In this document: in pieces, positions 11,632 to 23,009 of the stretch
Position numbering within the stretch: the stretch's first letter is position 1
How the letters are laid out: each line of letters starts with the position of its first letter
Position numbers and translations under genes: made by a program
Assembly (NCBI GenBank): GCA_019925795.1
Contig: CM034311.1
Location: 33,645,472-33,709,471 of the forward strand
DNA from: Dendrobium chrysotoxum
Taxonomy: Eukaryota > Streptophyta > Magnoliopsida > Asparagales > Orchidaceae
Direction: 5' to 3'
Length of the DNA stretch: 64,000 nucleotides
The notes under the pieces: model-generated
Told to the model about the DNA's origin: nothing
The model's database searches: none
What the model saw: only the letters and a program-made list of their open reading frames with translations

Positions 11632-11750
11632 GGTTTCATTTGAGATGACTTTCTTTCTATTTCTTAAAATAATTTTTAGTATAAAAGTTAATTTTTTTCT
11701 ACTAAAAAACTGCTTGAAGAAGCAGAAAGAAAGCCGTCTCAAACGAAGCT
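11632..11750. mobile_element. Tourist-like MITE, 119 bp
   Basis: TAA at 11629-11631 and 11751-11753. Ends ggtttcatttgagatga and gtctcaaacgaagct. Core agtataaaagtt/ctactaaaaaactgctt folds back. Same family as 11236-11364. Confidence 0.75.
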
Positions 11751-11753
11751 TAA

Positions 11754-12024
11754 GTCTTTGGTGGCCGGCGGCAAGTGGCAGAGGCAGTTGGTGGTGGCGA
11801 CAGTCGGTGGCAATAGTGGTTGGCAATGGATGGCTGTGGTAGGGGTGACGGTCAACTGAGCTTGCTTGTGTTGCTCAAAATTAGATCAATTTGATTTATT
11901 TCAAAAATGAATTAAAATGATTACTTTATTTTGTATTTCTATTTCATCCAATCAAATACCAACATTTTTAAACATTTTGTATTTAGAATATTTTATATCA
12001 CTTTGTATTCCAACCAGACAGTGC
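11754..12024. mobile_element. Fragment of a GGTGG-minisatellite DNA element
   Basis: A GC-rich GGTGG/GGCAG stretch (11758-11845) is followed by an AT-rich right arm ending ttccaaccagacagtgctta. The right arm resembles the inverted left arm of the element starting at 15005 and the right arm at 40500-40665. The left end is missing, cut by the neighbouring MITE. Confidence 0.5.
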
Positions 12025-12492
12025 TTAAGTGCTAAAATGAAAATTTTGGCATAAGAGAAATTTGATCATAAAATTTTGAAAATAATTTTAAAAAAGTTTA
12101 ATAATTATATTAGATAGCACCGACAAGAAAAACTTTATTTACATGAATGCCCCTATAAAGAAGGCCTAAAATGGGTGGGTAATAGTATAGATGGCTGGAA
12201 AAAGGAAATCAAATCATATCATGATTTAAGCTGTCTTATGTTTTAATATGATTTTTGGATGAAAAATTTATATTGAAATATGCTAATATAGATTCTATTA
12301 TTAGAATTTATAATAGATTTATGAATGATAGGATTTAATATAATGCTATATATAAATAATTTATATTATATTAATCTTTAAGTAAATTTAGTGATCTTTA
12401 AATTCATTTTTATATAATTTATATGAAATAACTCGACATAATTTTGTTGAAGAAAATTTGTATCAAGAGATCCTGACTAATTAGTGATCCAA
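12025..12492. other. AT-rich intergenic DNA
   Basis: No gene seen. Confidence 0.4.
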
Positions 12493-12495
12493 TAA

Positions 12496-12620
12496 GTCTT
12501 TTTAGGACGGTTTTCTTACTGTTTTTTAAACTAATTTTTTAGTACAAAAATATTTTAAATCAAATTTTTTGTACTAAAAAGTTATTTTAGAAATCAATAA
12601 GAAAATTGCTTTAAATTTTT
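12496..12620. mobile_element. Decayed Tourist-like MITE
   Basis: TAA at 12493-12495 is followed by gtctttttaggacggttttcttactg. The core ttagtacaaaaat...ttttttgtactaaaaag is palindromic. The right end is eroded (about 12620), so this boundary is approximate. Confidence 0.6.
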
Positions 12621-13275
12621 AAATAATTTATTGATTCACAAAATGATTAATATTATGAATTTTATGTTTATAATAATATATCATAAGATAAATCAGTATA
12701 CATATAATAATAAATAATTAACTAAATATCTAAATTTTATAAAAGTAATTTACTTCTTCTGTCAAGATGTCTAAACAATCATTATAAGAAATTAAAGTTT
12801 TTTTAACTTCATACAACTAGATTTTTTTTTCTCATTAACTTCACAACATTTCTAAAATTTTTTATATTATTAAAAGCATATAAATAAATAAAAATGAGCA
12901 AACATAACATAAAATTATGCATATGGATCCTAATTACAACATTAAAAGTGTGCATTTCAATCCAAATTTGCTGAGTTGGTCAGTGAAAACAACTCAATGT
13001 TTTTTTTTTTAAATATAAAGTAGCATTCAGATCAAAATTATTCATCAAAGAAAGTCCCTAATTTTTTATCACATTATTATATATATATATACCCTTAATC
13101 TTATAATGTGATCTGATAAAATAATTGATAATTAATTATGAATTGTTTTTCAATATTGTTTGATGTAATATTATTTGTAGAAGTTATCAAGACCTAATAA
13201 CATATAAGAACTGAGTCTCATGTGCTCATTGAAAAAATAGAGAAAAATTAAAACTTTGAGATTCTCTTTGATTGA
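12621..13275. other. AT-rich intergenic DNA
   Basis: No gene or element termini seen. A short (TA)n lies at about 13079-13090. Confidence 0.4.
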
Positions 13276-13405
13276 GGTTTTGTTTGAGACAACTTTCTTA
13301 CTGTTTTCTAAATCGGCTTCCTAGCATAAAAATTTCTTGAACTAGAAATATTTGTACTAAAAAGTTGCTTAAGAAAAAAGAAAGAAAGCTATCTCAAATG
13401 AAGCT
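13276..13405. mobile_element. Tourist-like MITE, 130 bp
   Basis: Flanked by TGA at 13273-13275 and 13406-13408 (a one-base variant of TAA). Ends ggttttgtttgagacaac and tatctcaaatgaagct. Same family and core as 11236-11364. Confidence 0.72.
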
Positions 13406-13626
13406 TGAATTATTGTAGCCCAACAATTTAGGTAGAGAATGATGAATCAAATTATATTGCATAGATGATAGAGAGAGTGTGAAAGAGAGATTCCCAATCT
13501 TAAGCAGTGTTGTCACGACATCAAATGATGCAAATATAATAGATGGTTGAGAGTTCGTTTAAAGAAGCCTTTGATAGATTTTGAGGTTGCTTGTCGCCAC
13601 TTATGGTTCAATAAGTGTGTGATATC

Positions 13627-14197
13627 TAGGGGTGTCAAAATCGGGTTTCGGGTCGGGTTCATGTCGAACCTGTAACTGACTCGGGTTCAAACGGATCGAT
13701 CAAAACCCGACCCGGTTATGTAAACGGGTCAGAAATTCGGACCCGAACCCGACCCGTTGTGTTACCGGGTTGACCCGACCCGACACAGTTGACGGCTGGA
13801 CGACGACGGTGGGACGGCGGATGTGGAATGACAGGCCGCGCGGACGCGGGTACATGCGGGCAGGCTCGGGCCCGAGCAGGCGGGTGCGGGTAGCCTCTGG
13901 CGAGCGCCCACAGGCGCGGGCAGCCTCGAGCGCATATGGGTGAACATTGGCAGGCCCGGACAGCCTCGGACAAGACGCGAGCGGGTGCGGGCAGCCGCGG
14001 GCAGCCTCAGGCGAGCACGCGGGCAAGTGCGAGCAGGTCATTTGAAACGTGTTTCGGGTTGACCCAGCAACCCAACGGGTCAACCCGAACCCGACCCGTT
14101 TTGAAATCGAGTCGGGTCTAACCTGAAATTTTCTAGTCGGATTTGCGTCAAATTTTCGTGTCGAATTTTCGTATCGTATCAAATATTGACATCCCTA
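13627..14197. mobile_element. Non-autonomous hAT element with GC-rich core
   Basis: The left end taggggtgtcaaaatcgg and right end aaatattgacatcccta match the termini of the hAT at 1495-7050. The 8-bp duplications gtgatatc (13619-13626) and ctgatatc (14198-14205) differ at one base. Both subterminal regions are full of ACCCGACCCG/CGGGTCGGG motifs. The centre (about 13790-14045) is a degenerate GC-rich repeat (gcgggcagcctcgg-like). Long open frames on both strands here are repeat artefacts. It probably depends on the transposase of the 1495 family. Confidence 0.85.
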
Positions 14198-14205
14198 CTG
14201 ATATC

Positions 14206-15002
14206 CTACACGAGTGGCTTAGCGGTTGATTAGGATGACTAAATGAATGGTCAAGATGCGACCCCACTCCATTGTGCCTATTAGGAATTATCTTTTCTTG
14301 TTAATGTTTAAATTTTGATATTTGGAACTTTATAAAAGCTTGGTCTACTTTATGGGCCTATGGCACAATATTTATTATATCATCTGTTATGTTGATTAAT
14401 TTCATGTATTCATTGCATTGAATATATTTCTTCTGATGGTATATTTGTATCATTGCGATGTATATATCATTGTGTATTACGTACATTTGTCGATGGAAAT
14501 TTAGATGGATGATACATATTTACTGGGGGTGGGTTATTTGTCATGGAATAGTGATGAAATTGCTATGAAAATTTTGTTTGAAAAAGAATCACAAGGAATT
14601 GTAATGGCTTTACGACGAACTACAGCATAGCACAAGCTATTGCTATATCATTTTCGTTATATTTTGAATTTATCATTCAGTAAGGCCATCACATTGCGCC
14701 ATACAAAATATCAGATCATTTGCCCAACGCAAGCTCCACACTCGTTCGCTGATCTGCTGAACCACCCAGTGCTTGAGAACTTCCCAACACTGGAGCGATC
14801 TATGCGCCCATCTCAAACCAACCCACTAGCCACAAGCCACAATCAACACCATCAACCTTCGCTAAAATTTGACCTCACCATGCACTAGCTATAGTTTTAA
14901 GGGGGAAAAAATCAAAATATAGATTAAAAGAATAATATTAATGCAAACATATATTTAAAAACTATGCAATTATAAAAATTTAAGTTCTATTAAACTTTCA
15001 AC
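14206..15002. other. Noncoding DNA, no gene seen
   Basis: An 82-codon open frame (14640-14888) has no recognisable domain and no splice context. I do not call it a gene. Confidence 0.45.
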
Positions 15003-15004
15003 TA

Positions 15005-15480
15005 AGGGGCTATTTGGTTGGCTAAAAGAAGAGTGCAATGCAAAATGAATGTATTGTATTTCAAATACTTTTGAGTTGTCTCAATGAGTGTAAAAAAAGA
15101 TGGTGTGAACTCAAAAAATGGTGGTGGTTGATGGCTGATAGTGGTGGTGGTGGTCAACGACGATTGATGGTAAATGCCTGCTGCGGTGGTCGGTGTCAGC
15201 AGGTGATAGAGGGGTGGTGACGATAGGTGACTAAGTAGGCAGCAACAGCCGACGACAGATGTTGGTAGTGGCTAGTGGCAATGAGAGGCGATGGAGTTGG
15301 TGCTGGAGGCGTCGATGGCTATTACTGGCGGGCTATAAGCAGTGGCAGTGGCAGTTGCGACAACGACTAGCAATAATTGTCAACTAGCAGAAGGTTGCAG
15401 TTGCAGGCAATGGGCGATGAGCAGCAACAACCAATAGTGACAAGACTGCTTGCTTGTCGTGGAAAAGGAATTAATTGGCC
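15005..15480. mobile_element. GGTGG-minisatellite DNA element, left part
   Basis: It begins ggggctatttggttggc after TAA (15002-15004), a PIF/Harbinger-like start. The left arm (gaatgtattgtatttcaaatac) is related by inversion to the right arms at 11960-12024 and 40500-40665. The core (15117-15440) is an imperfect GGTGGTGGTTG/GGCAGTGGCAG repeat. The right end is not clear and may be truncated by the adjoining LINE. Confidence 0.5.
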
Positions 15481-15504
15481 GAATTTATAATTTATAAAAA
15501 AATG

Positions 15505-16630
15505 AACAACAACAATAACAACAACATCAAGCCTTTATCCCACTACGTGGCATTGTGTCATGTTAAGAGTCAACTTCTCATTTAAATCTCATAAAAATGT
15601 CATTTTTAATATTTTCTAATCAAATTTTTTTAGGCCTACATCTACCTTTCTTAATATAAGTCAAATCAAATAAGTGTACTCTCTTAACCTAGTCATCAGA
15701 ACGCCAACATTTTTTATGACATACCAAACCATCTAAGGCGACTCTCCCTAATCTTATCTACCACTTGAGCAACTCCAACCTTTTCACATATATACTCGTT
15801 CTACATTCTGTCTATAAGAGTGAATTCACTCATCCATCTGAGCATTGTCATCTCTACAACACTTAACTTAATTTTATGCTTCATTTTTTATGGCCAATAT
15901 TCAATGCCATAAAGCATTGCAATCTCACCACCATCTTATAGAATTTTCCCTTAAGTTTGAGGGGTACTTTCCCATCACACAACATGCCTGATGCATTCTT
16001 TACTTCAATCATCGAACTTGAATTCTATTAATAATATCTTCATCTATTTCACCATCACTTTGAACAATAAACCTGAGATATCTAAAACGTGTATTATTAT
16101 TAATGACTTGATCTCCCAAAGTTACAATCCCCAACTAGATCTATTACTACTAAAATTACACTCAATGTATTAAATTTTAGATCTACTCAAACGAAAATCT
16201 TTAGACTCTAAGGTTGACCTCTATACTTTAAGTTTATCTTTTACTTCCTCTCTAGTCTTATTAACAAGAAGAATATCATCAGCAAAAAGCATACACTATG
16301 GTATATCTTCTTGCGAGTGCCTAGTAGGCTAGTAAGAACATTCATGACTAAAGCAAAAAATATATGGGCTTAAAGCTGATCTTTCATGTAATCCAAGTGA
16401 AATAGAAAAATACTTGGTCAAACCGCCTTGTATTTGAACACAAATAAGAACCCCTGCATACATATCCTTAATGATTTGAATACAAATAATATTAACTACT
16501 TTCTTTTCTAGAACTCTCTAGAGCACTTCGCTTAAAACATCATCATAAATTTTTTATGAATCAATAAATATCACATGTAGATTCTTCTAATTCTCTCTAT
16601 ACTTCTTCATCAAATCTCAATAAATATTAG
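15505..16630 (-). mobile_element. RTE-clade LINE, 5'-truncated and decayed
   Basis: On the minus strand it ends in a (GTT)n-type tail (plus strand 15505-15527), preceded by gggataaaggcttgatg, exactly as in the LINE at 44861-48043. Scattered minus-strand reading frames match the C-terminal half of the same reverse-transcriptase protein, including the region after the YADD-type motif. Many substitutions and indels break the frame. The 5' truncation is near 16630. No clear target duplication was found. Confidence 0.78.
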
Positions 16631-17033
16631 TGGAATATATCAGAGAGAGAGAGAGAGAGAGCGTCAAATTCAACGGCGCAGACTGAACGACAGAGATCTT
16701 GTTCAAAATTCCCTTCAAGTCTCCTCCATCCAAATCTAATCCTCTCTCTCTCTCTCTCTATATATTTTTTTTAATTGTATCTAAATAATTAATCAAATAT
16801 TTTACAATAGTGAGCCGTGTATGACCGAAGAACTTATTGGACACGCGCTATACCGCACGCAATTGTTTGTGCGGCATCACGCACCTAATTATAAAAAAAA
16901 AAAATCGCCATCATGACAGGGATAGCCACTTCTAACTTGCTGATTGAACGAATTTCCTATTGACGTAAATGGTCAAACATCCCACGAGAAAATTTTTAAA
17001 AATTAATAAAAATTTTGTCGGGAGTTCTCCAAA

Positions 17034-17072
<39 letters not shown>

Positions 17073-17396
17073 GATGCATTTTTTATTTGAAATATTTAAT
17101 TTTATAATAAAATTAAATATTTTGACGAATATTTCTGAGAAGCTCTTCATTAAAAATGCTAAAGGAATTACTTGATATGTGGATAACTGATGATGCTCTC
17201 TTTACAGAATATATTTTCTGCTATATTTTATTTTTTTGCTAATCTTGTCATAGAGGATTGTTTTTTTTTTAATCTAAGTGTGCTCCTTACTGCAATTGAT
17301 TTATATAAAATTTTTTTTTACCACCTCGAACTGTAATCATAAGCTCATTAATGACTTATCAGATTTTGAGGTTTTTCACTGCTAATTTTTTAATCT
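16631..17396. other. Noncoding DNA with simple repeats
   Basis: Contains (GA)n at about 16645-16662, (CT)n at about 16743-16759 and a (TAA)n run at 17035-17071. No gene. Open frames across 16932-17175 are simply the trinucleotide repeat read as Ile/Asn. Confidence 0.6.
17035..17071. repeat. (TAA)n microsatellite
   Basis: About twelve uninterrupted ATA/TAA units. Confidence 0.9.
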
Positions 17397-19112
17397 TGTT
17401 ATGGGTTAGAATATTCACGACGATAAAGAGATATGAAGTTTCGCATTCTAACTTTATACGAAGATTCAATGCATAGATAGATAAAAGAGAGACGTGTAAG
17501 AGTCATTAGAGAATAAGAGGGACTAAGATTTTTATGTAGAAACCTCTAAAAAAAAGAAAAACCAGAGTGTCTAACCCAGTTAAAATGATTCTACTAGTGT
17601 TTATTGTTGGTTACAAATGAGACGCTTCTTTGGGGGGAAGGCCTTGGCTTGATGTAGCAAATAGCATCATATGGAGCACATTACATAGTGGGAGTTGGGA
17701 GAATCTAATGATATAAGAGTTGCTCCCAAAAGAGTGTTGGCATGTTCTTTCGGTCGAAAAGACCATAGTCGGGTGATGGTGGTCGAAGGAATCGTAGTTG
17801 ACTAGCGATGGAAATCGGAGGGACCGTAATCGACTAGCATCGGAGGTCAGAGGGACCATAATCGATTGGCGATGGAGGTCGGATGGACGATAGTCACCTC
17901 CGACCTCCATCGCCAGTCATCGAAGGTCGGAGGGATCGTAGTCGCCAGTGTCAGAGGGATCGTAGAAGGCAGACGACAGTCGTCAGAGGGATCGTAGTCG
18001 GCGAACAATATTGGTTAGAGGGACTGTAGTAGGCGTCAACGGTGGGAGGGACCGTAGTCGGCGGGCGACGAAGGTCAGAGGGACCGCACTCGGTGGGTGA
18101 CGGTAGTGGAAGGAATCTTAATCGACGGGCGACGGAGGTCGGAGGGATTGTAGTCGTTAGGCGGCAGAGTTCAGAGGGACCGTAGTAGGTAGGCGTCGGA
18201 GATTAGAGTGACGTCGTTAGTGGGCGAAGGAGGTCGGAGGGACCTTAGTCGACGGACGATGGTTAGGTAGGAGTCTGACAGCGGCCGGCAGCCAAGTGGA
18301 AGTTCAACTGCGGTCAGCGGCCGGGCAGTGGTCTGACGAAGGCCACGTGGAAGTCTAGCCGTAGTCGGTGGCCCGGTGGAAGTCTAGTGGCATTTGATGA
18401 CCGGTCAATGGTCTGATGATGGTCAAGCAGCGGTCTAACGGCGGGCGACGATCGGGCGGTGGTTCGACAGAGGTCAAGGGCCAGGTGGTAGGTTTGTGAA
18501 TGTCTACGACAGAAGTTCGCCAACGGTGGTGCTTGGGTGGAGCTCTAAATCCTTAAAGTCTTAGAGCTCTTTCCAATATTCAGCCAAAGGTCCAAGTCCC
18601 TTGTCTCATGTGGAAAGTGGGGGTCTATTTATAGATTTTTGAGAGTGACATATCCTGTAAATATGGAGAAGATCCTGGGCAAATTCGGAATGCTCCATCG
18701 GATGACCCGTATTGATCCACTTGATCATAAAGCGTTTGTTAAGCATTTATGTGCCTAAATTATGTTGAGATTAAGCAATCTTAGGCTTGTTGGATTCGTA
18801 TCGCTGAGCCACTCTATTTGACTATAAACATGCCATATTTGGATATCATTTAATCATCCAATGTATGATTTAAACTTTCTAAATGTGCTTCGGCCCTACA
18901 ATTTGGGCCTATTCGGGTTCGGATTGGATCAATTTTTTTTGTCGTTAGGTACATCTATTCGAGATGTTCAGTTTCACTATAAGCTTGCTGAAATTGGGGT
19001 TTGGATTGCTGAAATTGGGATTTGGATTGCCCTGCATTTAATTTTGAAAATTTTCAACTTAAATATGCCTCGAGATTCATGCTGGATCAAGTTTATTTCT
19101 GGTGAAGTATCA
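17397..19112 (-). mobile_element. Solo LTR, Ty3/gypsy family related to the gag-only element
   Basis: Read on the minus strand it starts tgatacttcaccagaa and ends ...cccataaca. Flanking 5-mers are aatct (17392-17396) and aattt (19113-19117), 4 of 5 matching. It shares with the LTR at 23010-24052 the opening block (cctcgagattcatg... in inverse), the TATA region (tctatttatag, plus strand 18624-18634) and the terminal block (gatttttatgtagaaacc in inverse). The middle (about 17760-18500) is a degenerate 25-30 bp minisatellite (ggtcggagggaccgtagtcgg type). No internal coding region is attached, so it is a solo LTR left by recombination. Confidence 0.8.
17755..18500. repeat. GC-rich minisatellite inside the solo LTR
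   Basis: Repeats of ggaggtcggagggaccgtag followed by tcggcgggcgacg with variants, about 25-35 bp each. Open frames on both strands here are artefacts of the repeat. Confidence 0.75.
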
Positions 19113-20333
19113 AATTTATTTTTATAATTTCTTTATCTATCAAATATAAAACTGAAAATTAAATATTTTTTTGTATAATATTATTCTTCTAGATGCAAAA
19201 TGAAATAAAAAAAACTAAATGGTATTTTTATTTAGAATTTCTATCATTCCATGTTTTTGGCCGCTTCCAATCCTTATCGTTGATGTCTGATATAATTATG
19301 TTTAATAATAAGCAATTATGCTTGGTTTGATTTATGCGGAGAACGCGCAGATATAAGTAATCAGGACATGATAAATTATTACTAAATGTATAGAGCTCAT
19401 TATTGTTATTTGAAGGTTTGTCAGGAATGATAGCATTATGGCCCCAACGTCCCCATCAACACATCATAGGTTTATATGTATGTAACTCTCATTTAAGTAA
19501 TTCATATTATATTCAATGATTTTACCTATAATTTAAGATTATTTATAGGAATATTGTGGTTCTTAATTCATTGATGAGTTGTAGTTTTTTGTAGGGTTTT
19601 TTTAAGATTATGATGAATGAACTAATCTCTTAATATCTTATGAATTTTTTTGGCCTAAATTTTTTTTCGGGGGCGGAGTCAGAAATTTTTATCAGTAGGG
19701 GCACAAATTAATAATTTCTAAAATATTTTCAAAAATTTTCAGTTTTTATTTCTCTTTATGTATATAGAATTTAATTAATAATTTAAATAAAAAAGTAAAT
19801 GCTTATGAGTAAATTACTCTGTTATCTACTGGATGAGAGGTCATTTAATGGAGCAAGAGATGATGAATTCGATCCTCAACAATAGATGTGCTTTCTTTTT
19901 AAATTTAAAATCAAGTATCAAGTCAGTTGTAAGTGCTATGTGATGGGCTCCGTAATGAGCCGCTTTGTAAGTATTAATTTTGAAGACAAATTGTTGTGTA
20001 ATTTTCAATTGTCATGTGATAGGCTAACGGGGGTCCTGCCCTTTTCGTGATTATTTTTTTCATTCTAAATTCAACAAGATAAATCTGATAGATCCAATAT
20101 TTGCTTAATTCTAAAATTATACAGTACTAGAATATCCAAATGAAATCACATGATCATAAGAGATCTACTTAAACTAACGATAGAATGTTCATATTTTTAG
20201 CAAAAATGAGGGAAAGCTAAGATATAGTCATTGTCCATTTGCTATCGCAACCTTTGATTGATGTAGATTATCATCTCTAACAATCCTCTAATGATCGCCA
20301 TCATTCAAGATCGATATTCACTCTCTACTAATA
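19113..20333. other. Noncoding DNA with a possible hAT fragment
   Basis: Around 19670-19730 the sequence cgggggcggagtcag...taggggcacaaattaata resembles the left end of the GGGGCGGA-type hAT elements at 29938 and 32375. A matching right end is uncertain. No gene seen. Confidence 0.4.
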
Positions 20334-20594
20334 TGTCAACAACCCGGTCTAATACACCGCAGCACACCTTAAAACATAGCTCCAGCACACTCTCCCTTCC
20401 ACTACTTCTGTCTCTAACAGTTTTGGCAGACTCCAGAACATTCTCTTTTATTTACATATATATACAGCCATTGTACATGTAATGTATAATAAGAATTAAT
20501 GGATTAATGTGCTGCTGTGTTGAACCAACCTCTGTCTTATTCTCCAATTTCATTTTCCCTTTTCTCATGTTTAGCTTCTACAGGTTTTCTATTA
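20334..20594 (+). mobile_element. Ty1/copia 5' LTR remnant
   Basis: Starts tgtcaacaacccgg and runs to the region ttctacaggttttctatta just before a copia-type primer-binding site. About 260 bp. It contains tttacatatatatacagcc (possible TATA region) and ends close to ctaca. The exact 3' end is uncertain (20582 or 20594). Confidence 0.65.
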
Positions 20595-20606
20595 TGGTAT
20601 CAGAGC
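20595..20606 (+). other. Copia primer-binding site (initiator tRNA-Met)
   Basis: TGGTATCAGAGC is the classic plant copia primer-binding site, complementary to the 3' half of initiator tRNA-Met. It lies just downstream of the LTR and 33 bp before a gag start. Confidence 0.9.
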
Positions 20607-20638
20607 ACTAGTGCAAACACACACTCTTTTCTTACCTA

Positions 20639-21100
20639 ATGGGAGAACAAGGTTCACCTTCTAATACTTCGGCAACTTCCTCCTTATCGGCATCTATGGC
20701 AGACTTCACTGTTCCGACGCCATTAAAATTTCTGATGTCCAACCTAAAGTCTATCGTCAATGTTTACTCTCCAGCGATAACTACACGATATGGAGACTTC
20801 AAATATTTAAATCCTTCTCAACGAACGGCTTCGAAGGATACCTGACCGGTAAACTGCCTTGCCCGCCGGAGCCTGCACCCAACACAGCAAACGTCGATTA
20901 TCGTCTCTGGAGGCTTATAGATCAAAATCTGGTTTCTGCTTTGATTTCCACAATATCCCCCTCTGTTTTACCTTATATTATCCATCTATCCACAGCCTGT
21001 GAGATTTGGAACACTCTCGAAATTCGCCTACAGCCAACCAACAGGTCCAAGATCATCCAATTGAAGCATGAGCTCTACAACATCAAAATGGAAAACCAAA
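20639..21100 (+). pseudogene. Copia gag fragment, frameshifted
   Basis: ATG at 20639 (MGEQGSPSNTSATS) begins a gag-like N-terminus. Near 20770 the frame shifts and continues as NYTIWRLQIFKSFSTNGFEGYL, then VDYRLWRLIDQNLVSALIST and CEIWNTLEIRL... IIQLKHELYNIKMENQN, all typical of copia Gag. Sequence then jumps to an inverted piece of the same LTR at 21101, so pol and the rest of gag are missing. Confidence 0.8.
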
Positions 21101-21189
21101 ACTGTTAGTGACAGAAGTAGTGGAAGGAAGAGTGTGCTGGAGCTATGTTTTAAGGTGTGCTGCGGTGTATCAGATTGGATTGTTGACAT
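21101..21189 (-). repeat. Inverted copy of the copia LTR start
   Basis: The reverse complement of this segment (ctgtcactaacag..., through tgatacaccgcagcacacc, to tgttgacaataa-like end) matches 20334-20425 closely. The two copies face each other about 680 bp apart, with the gag fragment between them. Confidence 0.8.
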
Positions 21190-21735
21190 AATATTGATGC
21201 CCATCATCACTTGTTCTCTTACATCGGCGCCCACCATCTCTTTCAGACAATACTAATGTTTGTCGTCATCCACCATCTATCCGCCAATTCATTAGTTTCT
21301 AATATTGTGCTCCATTACCGGAGATCTTTCTTAAGGTTCAAACCATGTATCAATGCCTCCTCTAGTTGTGAAGAATGATAGTTTGAGGTAAATTGCTTTG
21401 TTACAAATACAATGTATGGCACTCTTTTCTGCCACTCATTCGATTCATTTAAAGCAAAGGAGCCGATGCCAGCTCTGTGCAATTGTTGATTTTGATCCCA
21501 AAAACAAGAATAATACACCATATATATAAGATGCTCCTATGATGCTTAATGAAAGGATTGCCAAATCAGTTATTATTCAAATTAGTTTAATTAGTTAAGT
21601 TCATCAAAATTCATCTCGGGTTGCCCATCACACACTAGTTTTCTTCAATTGGCTGTCACTTAAGCTCATAAAACATATAAATATTTTTTCTTACAATGGC
21701 TAAGCATGAATGTTGTTATGTGCGGAATCTAATTG
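21190..21735. other. Unclassified DNA with a short unidentified frame
   Basis: A minus-strand frame (21315-21521, 68 codons, MVYYSCFWDQNQQLHRAGIG start) has ordinary amino-acid composition but no family I recognise. It could be a decayed exon or chance. Confidence 0.35.
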
Positions 21736-22318
21736 TGTCGATCAATCTGATTATTTTGTTGCCTCAGACCTCAAAGTTTGTCATATTTGCTGGGGGGTGC
21801 GGGGGTTCCCCCCTGCTTGGGTTCAGGTGCAAAGCACTGCGTACCCGAGCATCCCGGCGCTGTGTTCCCGAGCGCCCCAACGTTAAACGATAGAGCAGAG
21901 CGCCGTTGCGGTATAGATATGGCATTGCAGGGTGCAAGACAGTGGTTTCAGCGCCGTAGCGCCCCAAACCGGCCATGCAGCACTGCGAGACGAAGTACTG
22001 GATGATTTTCTTTTCTCTTTTTTTGAAGGGTTGCGTCCCGTGGGGTTATTTTACTTGGCTTTCTCGTGTATTTTGAGAGTGCAGACGTTGAAAATGGTGC
22101 ATGTGAGAATAAAAGCAAGGAGAGAGTGAGAAAGAAGAGAGATTTGTACTTATTTCTCCCAATTTTTATAGTGGATTTTTTGATGTGGTGTGGCTTTATG
22201 GTTTTTTTTTATTTTGGGTTTTTCCACGTTAAATCTTGGTGTCCTTTACTTTTCTGCTACTTTTACTTTCTTACTTGTTTCATCATTGTGGTGTTTACTC
22301 TTCCTCATCTCCCCAACA
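21736..22318 (+). mobile_element. Solo LTR, probably copia, 583 bp
   Basis: Starts tgtcgatcaatctg and ends ctccccaaca (TG...CA). The 3' part, ttttccacgttaaatcttggtgtcc, is typical of plant LTR ends. An inverted relative with the same ends lies at 35721-36232, and the two align over most of their length. Flanking 5-mers (aattg and aatgt) do not match well. No internal coding region is attached. Short frames inside are not genes. Confidence 0.75.
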
Positions 22319-22913
22319 AATGTTTGATTATGGATTAATAAAAGTCAAATATGCCAAGTAAATTGGCTAGCAGTGCTCATCGGTGGTGGTGGGCGCTAGC
22401 TAAGGGTGGTCAAGTTGGCTTGGGCTCAAGTGGATAAATGACTCGTGAGTTAAAGAGCTAATGAGCCAAATCTGTATAAGATCCATTGTCAAGTAATCAA
22501 CTCATTCGTGATTGCTTGTAAAAATGTATAATCTATATTCATACGTGTAATGATGGTAGTGACAAAATGGGAACATGAAGCTTATAATTTATAAATTGGT
22601 TACATTAGACTACTTGTGCTCAAGATGGTACACCTTACAAATTGGAGCAAAGCATTCAGGATATTACATCAATTCGATTTGATCGGCCGGACTTGATAAT
22701 AACTATGACGAGTACTTTACGATGTTGGATACGCTCCAATTGCATTTTCACGTCAAATTTCAGCTCGAACTCCTCTCTTTAAGTAACCCGACCCAGCCCA
22801 ATTTGACCATCGATATCAGATCACTAGCCCAAATATTGAACCCAATTATAGATCTAAAAGAGAACAACTACATAATTAAATTCTTGTCATATCATTATCA
22901 TCACAGAAAAATG

Positions 22914-22952
<39 letters not shown>

Positions 22953-23004
22953 GTATTGAATAGGTGGTGAGTGATAATAATTTCAAGAGAGTTATATAGT
23001 CTAA
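22319..23004. other. Noncoding DNA with (TA)n
   Basis: Contains a fragment near 22410-22470 (ggtggtcaagttggcttgggctcaag...ctcgtgagtt) resembling the left end of the GAGCTTGAGC-type hAT MITE at 622, and a (TA)n run at 22919-22948. No gene. Confidence 0.45.
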
Positions 23005-23009
23005 ACTCT
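23005..23009. repeat. Left 5-bp target duplication (actct)
   Basis: Identical to 29605-29609. Confidence 0.9.

Noticed and set aside
13700..14182. 160-codon minus-strand frame
   Set aside because: It spans a GC-rich non-autonomous hAT end to end, including its subterminal repeats. No domain is present.
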